Notes under the pieces: model-generated
The model's input: the letters and a program-made list of their open reading frames with translations, nothing else
Database searches by the model: none
Told to the model about the DNA's origin: nothing
Made by a program: the position numbers and the translations under genes
Assembly (NCBI GenBank): GCA_003138515.1
Contig: PLGG01000047.1
Span: 33,009-97,008 of the forward strand
Source of the DNA: Acidobacteriaceae bacterium
GTDB lineage: Bacteria; Acidobacteriota; Terriglobia; Terriglobales; Acidobacteriaceae
Reading direction: 5' to 3'
Length of the DNA: 64,000 nucleotides
Shown: piece by piece, positions 51,672 to 58,615 of the stretch
How the letters are laid out: each line of letters opens with the position of its first letter
How positions within the stretch are numbered: the first letter of the stretch is position 1

Positions 51672-51879
51672 TCAATTCTTCCCTGCTGAAGCGCCGGCCT
51701 GCGTCGACGTTCTGCAAGCGCATCATCAGAGCATCGAATTCCTGGGCGTTACCCGAGCTCCGCGCAAACTGGGCAAGCCACTCGCGGAAAGCTTCGTTCA
51801 GTGTTCTGTGCTGCTCTCGCGCGACCGAGCGCGCCCGCTCGATCAGTCCCTCGTCGGCGCTTAGGGTTAGTTTCCTCAT
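51661..51879 (-). CDS. VapB-type antitoxin (DUF6364-like), orphaned
   Basis: From MRKLTLSADEGLIERARSVA the product has 72 residues, a short ribbon-helix-helix-like DNA-binding start (KLTLSADEGLIERARSVAREQHRTLNEAFREWL) and a helical C-terminal part. Its start follows a weak Shine-Dalgarno. The neighbouring toxin has been reduced to a stub, so this antitoxin is without an adjacent target but may still repress its promoter. The frame also runs upstream to 51927, a less likely start. Confidence 0.78.
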   Translation of the reverse strand: MRKLTLSADEGLIERARSVAREQHRTLNEAFREWLAQFARSSGNAQEFDALMMRLQNVDAGRRFSREELNER

Positions 51880-51994
51880 ACGAAAACAGTGTACGGGTCC
51901 CCGTCCTCCAAAAAGAATGGGCGGCAAAGCTTTCGCTCTGCCGCCGCCCTGTCCCTGGGTTGTCTTGAAGATACTGCAGTCTTACGAAACCTCT

Positions 51995-54301
51995 TTACTG
52001 CAAGAGCTTGGTCACTTCCTGCTGCACTTGGTTAGCTTGCGCTAATGCTGCGATGCCGGTCTGGCTCAGAATCTCGAACTTCGACATGTTCGAAGTCGCC
52101 GAGGCATAGTCGGTTGCCTGCACCGCGTTCTGCGCTGAAACCACGTTCTCCTGCTGCGTGCTCATCACCTGGCTCAGCGAATTGAGCGTATTGATCTGGG
52201 CGCCGATGTAGCCGTCCATTGAGGCCACGTCGCTAATGGCCACATTCAGTTCGTTGAGCGCTACCTCGGCATCCACCTGTGTGGTCAGGTTGATGGTGCT
52301 CAGGTTGGCGCCGGCCCCATCGGAGTAGCTGGTTGTGGCCACGCCACCGGCGCCGTTGTTGTCCGCAACCATGCTCGTGTTGAGCGCGCCGCCGCCTGTC
52401 GATGTATCGGTCATCGAGCCGGTTATGCCCATGCTGTAGTACGCAGACAGGCCGACTGCCGGAGTATCCTGGACCGCGGTGACGCCAGGATTTCCGGCAT
52501 CGGCAATGGTCTGCGTGAAGGTGGCGCCTTGCGAAGCAGGGCCGTTGGAAACCAGCGTCAGGATGGTGCCTATCGGTTGGGCGCCTACAGCAGCCGAGTT
52601 CACGGTTGCGGTGATTCCAAGGCCGGATGCTGTGATGGCGGCCGCCAAAGCGGTGAGTGTGCCAGCGCCGGAGGCGGCATTGAACGTCGTACCGTCGATG
52701 ACCAGGTTCCCCGTCAATACATCGCCGGTTGCGCCCGGACCGGAGAGGGTCACTGTGCCGATCTGGTTCTGGTTGGCGACGTTGGTCGTCGCAGCTACCC
52801 CGCCGGCGCCGACAGTCACCGTGGAGCTGAATGTGTCGGAAGCGTTGGCGGACTTGAAGGTGAGGATCTTCCCGGTGCTGTCGACCGAGGCCGTAACGCC
52901 GTAATTGCCGGCGATGACGGTCGCCGCCAGATCCGAGGCGTTATCGGTCTTATTCAAGGTTCCCAGCGTAATAGCGGGGTTGGAGCCGATGCTGAGCGTG
53001 CCGCCTGTGTAGGCCTGGTTGGCGTTGCCGGTGGTGATGGTGCCGATCGTATTGGTGAACGACCCGCTGACGATCGGGGTCCCGGTCAGAGTGAGCGCGC
53101 CCGCCGAAGCGGTCATGTTGGTGCTCGACACGGTCACAGCCGGGTTGGCGGAGGTTAAGGTGAGCAGCGTACTGGCCGCGTGACCGTCGAGATATCCAGA
53201 GGAATTCACCGAAGCCGTGACACCATACCCGGCGGCATTGATAGTGGCTGCCAGGTTCGCCAGCGTGTCCGTTGAGTTGGCGGTCCCAAGGGAGATGATG
53301 TGGGTCTTGCCGTCGGAACCGACAATTGAGAGCGTACCGCCGGTAAGCGTATTCGCCGCCGCGGCGATGGTGAGGGTGCCCACTTCGCCGGCGCCATTGG
53401 TTCCGGCGCCTAAGCCGTTGCCGGCGATAATGATGCCGGTATCGTTACCGCTGCCGCCAGCAGTATTCGCCGCTGTGGCCGCTGTGGCCGCGGCGGTGCC
53501 TGCCTGGGTTGCGGTGCCAAAGCTCGCGCTCAGTCCCAGGCCCGAGCCGTTGATGGCGTTAATCAGGCCCTGGGCAGTGTTGGCATAATTCGTGCCGGTA
53601 CCCACCGTGATGTTCGCCGAAGCGGGCGTAACCGTCCCGCTCGATCCCCTGGCAAGGTAGCTCACCGTGATCGTGGTTGACCCACTGGCATTCAAGCTGT
53701 CGGAGGCGGAGGCATTGGTTCCGCCTTTGGAGAGATCGATGAACACGTTGCTCTGCCCGCTCGAGTAGGACATCGCGCCGCCCGTGTCGCCCACGCTCGA
53801 CGAGGACAACGTGCGGATGAAAAGGTCGTCCACTGAGGAGCCGGCCTGCGAGGAATCGCCGGTGTAAATCGCGACCGTGGTGTTGTTGAAGACCTGCTCC
53901 TGGTTGTACGTGGTCGTCGATCCAATATTGTTGATCTCGGCCAGGATCGATTGGTACTCCTGGTTTGCCGCCCCCTCCTGGGTCGAATTGAGGGTGCCGT
54001 TCGAGGCTTCGGCGGCCAGCGTAACGGCGCGGTCCAGCAGGCTTGTCACCTGTGAGAGTGCGCCGTCGGCCACCTGCATCAGTCCCACGCCTTCCGTGGC
54101 GTTGGTCTTAGATTGCGTGAGCGCAACCGAATTCGCCTGCAGTCCATTGACCAGCGAAAGGCCGGCCGAGTCATCCGCTCCGGAGTTGATACGCGACCCC
54201 GACGACAACTGCTGCAACACTGTCTGCAGGCTGGCGTTCGTGTTGCTTAGGTTGTTCTCAGCGTAGATTGCCGACAGATTGTTCAAAACACCGAGGGCCA
54301 T
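51995..54301 (-). CDS. fliC: Flagellin with long hypervariable domain
   Basis: Filament protein. The conserved N-terminal D0/D1 helices are MALGVLNNLSAIYAENNLSNTN and LQQLSSGSRINSGADDSAGLS, and the C-terminal helices are DAEVALNELNVAISDVASMDGYIGAQINTL, QENVVSAQNAVQATDYASATSNM and GIAALAQANQVQQEVTKLLQ. Between them (about 185-660) lie several diverged repeats of about 90 residues with the pattern GTLTI...TGGTLSI...TLANLAATINAAGYGVTASV. At 768 residues it is long. AAAAGGAG precedes the ATG, and a sigma-28 promoter lies upstream. No other flagellar gene is in the window. Confidence 0.96.
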   Translation of the reverse strand: MALGVLNNLSAIYAENNLSNTNASLQTVLQQLSSGSRINSGADDSAGLSLVNGLQANSVALTQSKTNATEGVGLMQVADGALSQVTSLLDRAVTLAAEASNGTLNSTQEGAANQEYQSILAEINNIGSTTTYNQEQVFNNTTVAIYTGDSSQAGSSVDDLFIRTLSSSSVGDTGGAMSYSSGQSNVFIDLSKGGTNASASDSLNASGSTTITVSYLARGSSGTVTPASANITVGTGTNYANTAQGLINAINGSGLGLSASFGTATQAGTAAATAATAANTAGGSGNDTGIIIAGNGLGAGTNGAGEVGTLTIAAAANTLTGGTLSIVGSDGKTHIISLGTANSTDTLANLAATINAAGYGVTASVNSSGYLDGHAASTLLTLTSANPAVTVSSTNMTASAGALTLTGTPIVSGSFTNTIGTITTGNANQAYTGGTLSIGSNPAITLGTLNKTDNASDLAATVIAGNYGVTASVDSTGKILTFKSANASDTFSSTVTVGAGGVAATTNVANQNQIGTVTLSGPGATGDVLTGNLVIDGTTFNAASGAGTLTALAAAITASGLGITATVNSAAVGAQPIGTILTLVSNGPASQGATFTQTIADAGNPGVTAVQDTPAVGLSAYYSMGITGSMTDTSTGGGALNTSMVADNNGAGGVATTSYSDGAGANLSTINLTTQVDAEVALNELNVAISDVASMDGYIGAQINTLNSLSQVMSTQQENVVSAQNAVQATDYASATSNMSKFEILSQTGIAALAQANQVQQEVTKLLQ

Positions 54302-54410
54302 GGGATCAACTCCTTTTCGGATGCCCTGCTGCCCTCAGATCCGTTGGCGCCTTGCTGGTCCTGCCAAGGCCGCCGTCACTTCCGGATGGGCCTGTTCGCA
54401 TCCACCCCAT

Positions 54411-54437
54411 TCATCGGTCCAGGCCAAAATAACTTTA
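54411..54437 (-). promoter_or_regulatory. Sigma-28 (FliA) promoter of the flagellin gene
   Basis: On the minus strand TAAAGTTA (54437-54430), an 11-base spacer and ACCGATGA (54418-54411) closely match the sigma-28 consensus TAAAGTTT-N11-GCCGATAA. It lies 110 bases upstream of the flagellin ATG. The 417-base gap it stands in (54302-54718) holds no other credible gene. Confidence 0.85.
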
Positions 54438-54718
54438 GTCATATTCTTTAAGTTTTTTTGCTGCCGCGATTGTTTCGCCGCGATTCAAGGTGTCGCGCAG
54501 GCGAACAATCGCTGTCGCAGCACGCTCCAGTCGCTGTCCCGATGCTGTGCACCTGTTTGTCTCGCTTCGAGGCAATGTGTCCGCGGCTTCATCCACGCAA
54601 GCGGCGCGTTTTACCCGGTGTTTCTTGGGATTTCGCGGCCCGAGCGCGCAAATGTCGATACACACTCAGGCCCTCCGGCACGCGCGGAAGGGCCCGACCG
54701 AATCGCGGAGGTGGCCGC

Positions 54719-55963
54719 CTACGCCAATTCCCTGCGCGAGGGCTTGTGCCCCCACAGGCCGTAGTAGGCCACGTAGAGATAGCCAATGATGGGAATGATG
54801 AAGGCGTACTGGATGCTCGTCTTGTCGGCCAGCAAGCCAAACAGCGGCGGAATCACAGCGCCGCCTACGTTGCCGATCGTCAGCACGCCAGAGCCTTTGC
54901 TGGTGAGCGGCCCCAGCTCCGCCACGCCCAGCGCGAAGATGGTCGGATACATGATGGAGTTAGCCAGTCCAGTCAGCACAAGGCAGGCGATGGCGACCGT
55001 TCCATGGGTACTCATAGCTGCGCAAAGCAACAAAACGCCGCAGATGCCCAGAAGGACGAGCAGTTTGTCCGCCTTGATCCAGACCATGATCGCGCTGCCA
55101 AGCAGTCGGCCGATCATCATGCCCAGGTAAAACAGGCTGACCATCAGGCTGGCGGTTTCAACCTTCGTCATTCCCTGCCCGAGACAGAACTGAATCGTGA
55201 TCGAGGCCACAGCAATTTCCAATCCGACATAGAAGAAGATACCCACCATGCCGAGCACCGTATGCGAATGGCTCCAGATGTTTCGCTCGGCAACTGGGAC
55301 GGCGCCAGCGCCGGGGCGGAACTCGCGCGTCATGGTGATTGCCGGCAGATGCAGCATCATCACTGCGCAACCTAGTAGCAGCAGTGCGACGGCAATCGCG
55401 ATGTAAGGCCCTTGCAGCATGTGCGCGGTGGCGGCCGAGCTTAGGGTCTTGCTGGGATCGGTGAGGATAAAGATGCCCGCGACCCACGGAGCCGCCAGCG
55501 AGCCGATGGAGTTGACGGCCTGCGCCAACGTGAGCCGCGCCGGGGCGCTGTGCTCTGGGCCGAGAATCGAAACGTAGGGATTGGCTGAGGTCTGGAGTCC
55601 GCACACTCCCGAAGCCAGCACGAAGATGGCAAAGAGCGTCATGGGGAAGCTGACCAGATTGGCCGCCGGAATGAAGAGCAGCGCGCCTACCACCATGACG
55701 AACAGCGAGATGACCATGGTCCGCTTGTAGCCCACTGCCTCAATCACTTTTGCGGCCGGCACCGAGAAGACGAGATAGGCGAAGAACCATGCTGCAGTCG
55801 CCAGCATGGCTGGCCCGTGCTCCAGCCGGAAGACGGCCTCCAGCTTGGCCACCAGCACGTTGTTCAGGCTGGTCAGAAAGCCAAAGATTCCGAACAAAAC
55901 TGCGACAGTGATGAACGGTCCGGTGTAGCTGGGCGCGGCTGAGGGGTTGGAGCGTGTCGCCAT
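54719..55963 (-). CDS. MFS sugar transporter, FucP/GluP-like
   Basis: The 414-residue protein has 12 membrane helices by hydrophobic pattern. Sugar:H+ symporter (FucP family) blocks are visible: FGIFGFLTSLNNVLVAKLEAVF, AYLVFSVPAAKVIEAVGYKRTMV, ASGVCGLQTSANPYVSILGPEH, RLTLAQAVNSIGSLAAPWVAG and ALGVAELGPLTSKGSGVLTIGNVGGAV. Substrates of this family include glucose, galactose, fucose and N-acetylglucosamine. It is divergent from mtnA and is not adjacent to a catabolic gene, so the sugar is open. Confidence 0.9.
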   Translation of the reverse strand: MATRSNPSAAPSYTGPFITVAVLFGIFGFLTSLNNVLVAKLEAVFRLEHGPAMLATAAWFFAYLVFSVPAAKVIEAVGYKRTMVISLFVMVVGALLFIPAANLVSFPMTLFAIFVLASGVCGLQTSANPYVSILGPEHSAPARLTLAQAVNSIGSLAAPWVAGIFILTDPSKTLSSAATAHMLQGPYIAIAVALLLLGCAVMMLHLPAITMTREFRPGAGAVPVAERNIWSHSHTVLGMVGIFFYVGLEIAVASITIQFCLGQGMTKVETASLMVSLFYLGMMIGRLLGSAIMVWIKADKLLVLLGICGVLLLCAAMSTHGTVAIACLVLTGLANSIMYPTIFALGVAELGPLTSKGSGVLTIGNVGGAVIPPLFGLLADKTSIQYAFIIPIIGYLYVAYYGLWGHKPSRRELA

Positions 55964-56135
55964 AAAAGGTCTTCTTCCTCCGGATGCAGCGGAAACAACT
56001 GGAACTGGTTCGCAAACACTCTATCCAGCGCAGCGGCTCGCGTCCAGTGGAAAATGAAAAGGTTTTCAGCCCTTCCGGGCTGATACTCCAATCCAAAAGG
56101 CTGCTGCACGCAGTGCCCATTTACACTGAAGGTGC

Positions 56136-57182
56136 ATGATTCCCACCCTCACCTGGACCCCCGAGGGCGTCCGCTTCATCGACCAGACCAGGCTCCCGCT
56201 CGAAGAGAGCTACGTGCTCGCCACAACCTACGACGAGGTGGCTGACGTTATCGTCACCATGGTCGTCCGCGGCGCGCCGGCCATCGGCGTTTCGGCGGCC
56301 TACGGCGTTGCCCTTGGAGCAATCCGCTCCAAGGCTGAGAGCGCGGAGCGCTTTGCGCCGGAGTTCGAAAAGATCTGTGCGCGGCTCGCCGGCACGCGCC
56401 CCACGGCCGTCAATCTTTTCTGGGCCATCGATCGTATGAAGGCGCTGTTTGCCAAGTTGCTCGCGGCCAACGCAACCCTCGTCCAAGTCCAGGAAAAGAT
56501 CCTCGCCGAGGCGAATGCCATGTACGACGAAGACATCGCCGCCTGCAAAGCGATGGGCGCATTTGGCGCGGAGCTTCTGCCGGATGAGGGCGGCGTTTTG
56601 ACGCATTGCAATGCCGGTGCGCTGGCTACGTGTGGTTACGGAACCGCGCTGGGCGTGATTCGCGCCGCTGTCGAGCGGGGAAAGCGAATCCATGTCTACG
56701 CCGACGAGACGCGGCCGTTTTTGCAGGGAGCGCGACTCACGGCTTGGGAGCTAATGGCCGACGGCATTCCAACCACAGTGATCTGCGACAACATGGCCGC
56801 GAGCCTCATGCGGCAGGGAAAGATTCAGGCCGTCGTCGTGGGCGCGGACCGCATCGCCGCCAACGGCGACACCGCAAACAAGATTGGCACCTACAACGTC
56901 GCCATCCTGGCCCGCGAGCACGGCATCCCGTTTTACGTGGCCGCGCCGTGGTCTACCATCGATCTCGCCACGGCGACCGGCGACGCGATCCCCATTGAGG
57001 AACGCCCGGCGAGGGAAGTCACGCACCACGCCGGAACGCAGCTCACGCCCAACGGCGTGGGCATTTGCAATCCCGCCTTCGACGTCACCCCAGCCAAATA
57101 CATCGCCTCCATCATCACCGAGCGCGGTGCGCTGCGCGCGCCATATACCGAGTCGCTCAAAGAGATGGAGATGGTGAGCTAG
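56136..57182 (+). CDS. mtnA: S-methyl-5-thioribose-1-phosphate isomerase
   Basis: Converts methylthioribose-1-phosphate to methylthioribulose-1-phosphate in the methionine salvage pathway. The 348 residues carry the MtnA/eIF2B fold: [38 protein letters not shown] with the catalytic Cys, [18 protein letters not shown] and [23 protein letters not shown] with the catalytic Asp. The other salvage genes are not in the window. It is divergent from the MFS gene. Confidence 0.95.
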   Translation: MIPTLTWTPEGVRFIDQTRLPLEESYVLATTYDEVADVIVTMVVRGAPAIGVSAAYGVALGAIRSKAESAERFAPEFEKICARLAGTRPTAVNLFWAIDRMKALFAKLLAANATLVQVQEKILAEANAMYDEDIAACKAMGAFGAELLPDEGGVLTHCNAGALATCGYGTALGVIRAAVERGKRIHVYADETRPFLQGARLTAWELMADGIPTTVICDNMAASLMRQGKIQAVVVGADRIAANGDTANKIGTYNVAILAREHGIPFYVAAPWSTIDLATATGDAIPIEERPAREVTHHAGTQLTPNGVGICNPAFDVTPAKYIASIITERGALRAPYTESLKEMEMVS

Positions 57183-57239
57183 CTCATATCCCTAACCATC
57201 CATTTTTCAGTTTTTTAGACGGGTTCATCCGCAGCTGTC

Positions 57240-57276
57240 TTGACATGGGATGCTAATTTAGCTAAGCTAACTTAGC
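57240..57276 (+). promoter_or_regulatory. Promoter and inverted-repeat operator of vapBC
   Basis: TTGACA (57240-57245) with a 17-base spacer to TAAGCT makes a reasonable sigma-70 promoter. Over it lie inverted repeats GCTAATTTAGC (57252-57262) and GCTAAG-CTAA-CTTAGC (57261-57276), about 12 bases before the antitoxin ATG. Such GCTAA/TTAGC palindromes are what an antitoxin dimer would bind for autorepression. Confidence 0.65.
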
Positions 57277-57287
57277 AGGATAAAACG

Positions 57288-57536
57288 ATGCCCTCTGCCA
57301 CGATCTTTGAAGCCAAGACCAACCTCTCCAAGCTCATCCAGCGTGCGCTCCAGGGTGAGGACGTCCAGATTACGACCGGCCGCGAGCGCAAGCCTGTCGT
57401 ACGCCTCGTTCCGGTCGAGCCGGTTCGCGGCAACCGCCGCCTCGGCTTTCTCAAGGGGAAGATCGAGGTAGGTCCAGAATTCTTCGAGCCTCTGCCGGAG
57501 GACGAGCTCCGCCTTTGGAACGGCGAAGGCGAATGA
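57288..57536 (+). CDS. Antitoxin, Phd/YefM family
   Basis: The 82-residue antitoxin has the Phd fold: ATIFEAKTNLSKLIQRALQGEDVQITTGRERKPVVRLVPV, followed by a flexible toxin-neutralising tail (GPEFFEPLPEDELRLWNG). It overlaps the toxin by 4 bases (ATGA). The DNA-binding half would act on the palindromic operator upstream. Confidence 0.92.
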   Translation: MPSATIFEAKTNLSKLIQRALQGEDVQITTGRERKPVVRLVPVEPVRGNRRLGFLKGKIEVGPEFFEPLPEDELRLWNGEGE

Positions 57537-57919
57537 GAGTCCTGCTTGATACCCACGCCCTGTTATGGGCAACGGCCTACGACGAGTTGCTCTCATCCCG
57601 TGCCCGTCATCTGATTCAACCGCAGCGCAATGAGATTTTTGTCTCGGCCGCTTCCGCTTGGGAAATCGCAACAAAGTATCGTCTGGGCAGGCTGCCCTTG
57701 GCGCAAGCTCTCGTCGACGATTTCGTTCCTGTCATTCGATCTGCAGGTTATCTGCCACTGCCCATCAGTCTCGAGCACGCTCTTCGGGCCGGCCGTCTTA
57801 CGCCCGAGCACAAAGACCCATTTGACCGCATGCTCGCTGCGCAAGCCATCCACGAAGATCTTCCCTTAATCAGCAACGACGAGCAACTCGACGTCTTCGG
57901 TGTTCGCCGCGAGTGGTAG
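57533..57919 (+). CDS. PIN-domain ribonuclease toxin (VapC family)
   Basis: From the ATG at 57533 the product has 128 residues: MRVLLDTHALLWATAYDEL with the first catalytic Asp, IFVSAASAWEIATKYRLG, LPISLEHALRAGRLTPEHKDPFDRMLAAQAIHEDLPLISND with the further acidic residues, and DEQLDVFG at the end. All PIN acidic residues are present, so it should be an active RNase when free. It is co-translated with its Phd-type antitoxin. The module faces parDE. Confidence 0.93.
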   Translation: MRVLLDTHALLWATAYDELLSSRARHLIQPQRNEIFVSAASAWEIATKYRLGRLPLAQALVDDFVPVIRSAGYLPLPISLEHALRAGRLTPEHKDPFDRMLAAQAIHEDLPLISNDEQLDVFGVRREW

Positions 57920-57932
57920 GCCCGGTGCCGTT

Positions 57933-58247
57933 CTAGGCGCCGGGTTTCTTACCTTCAAACGAATGTTCGTCTGGCAACATGCCCTGATGGAGAATGCGAA
58001 CGACAAGGATGCCACCCTTAATCTCGCGGTAAAACACGACATGCCGTCCCTGCTCGAAACGATGCAGACCGGGCCGGATCCAATCGCATGATCTGCCAAT
58101 CTTTGGATTGCGGGCAAGCATCGTGGCGCATCGCCTTAAATCTTCGAGATAGCGCGCTGTCTGTGCTTCGCCCCAGGCACGCATGCTGTACGAGCCAATG
58201 CTTAGAAGGTCCGCTTTCGCTCTGCCCGAGAAACTTGCATTGGGCAT
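57933..58247 (-). CDS. parE: ParE/RelE-family toxin
   Basis: The 104-residue toxin has the RelE/ParE fold: ASFSGRAKADLLSIGSYSMRAWGEAQTARYLEDLRRCATMLARNP, GRSCDWIRPGLHRFEQGRHVVFYREI and ILVVRILHQGMLPDEHS. The RelE catalytic residues are partly missing, as in the ParE gyrase poisons. The gap to its antitoxin is 2 bases, so one transcript is likely. Confidence 0.92.
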   Translation of the reverse strand: MPNASFSGRAKADLLSIGSYSMRAWGEAQTARYLEDLRRCATMLARNPKIGRSCDWIRPGLHRFEQGRHVVFYREIKGGILVVRILHQGMLPDEHSFEGKKPGA

Positions 58248-58249
58248 AG

Positions 58250-58507
58250 TTAACGGGATTTCTTAGACAACTTGAGCTCCTTGCGGACTTCGACGAAGAC
58301 ATCGCCTTCCACCACTCCGCTTGCATCTCCCTCGTCGATGGCTGCGCGCAATGCCGCCAATTTCGACTCGTAGAGACGCTCGTCACGCTCAAGCGTGCGC
58401 AAGGCGGCGCGAACCACCTCGCTGGCGTTCTCAAAACGTCCGCTCTCGACCCGCGCCACGACAAAGCTGTCGAGTTCTTTCGTCAAATTCACGTTGCGAG
58501 TGGGCAT
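58250..58507 (-). CDS. parD: ParD-family antitoxin
   Basis: The 85-residue ribbon-helix-helix antitoxin has NVNLTKELDSFVVARVESGRFENASEVVRAALRTLERDE, the ParD DNA-binding part, then a helical neutralising tail (LRAAIDEGDASGVVEGDVFVEVRKELK). It precedes the toxin. The pair is convergent with the vapBC module. Confidence 0.93.
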   Translation of the reverse strand: MPTRNVNLTKELDSFVVARVESGRFENASEVVRAALRTLERDERLYESKLAALRAAIDEGDASGVVEGDVFVEVRKELKLSKKSR

Positions 58508-58615
58508 GGTGTTTTAGTCCGTCCCTGTTCCCGGAGGGGCTGGAAGCCAGCCTAGCATGGTTAGCAAACTTTGCCAATGCCCGTGGACCATGGCGCACGC
58601 CGCGCTCTCAGGTTC

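Noticed and set aside
54435..54665. A 76-codon minus-strand frame upstream of the flagellin
   Set aside because: It ends inside the sigma-28 promoter, has Arg/Ala/Cys composition typical of chance frames here, and shows no family match.
57240..58507. Prophage or genomic island boundary
   Set aside because: Two TA modules are present but no integrase, attachment repeat or phage gene is seen.
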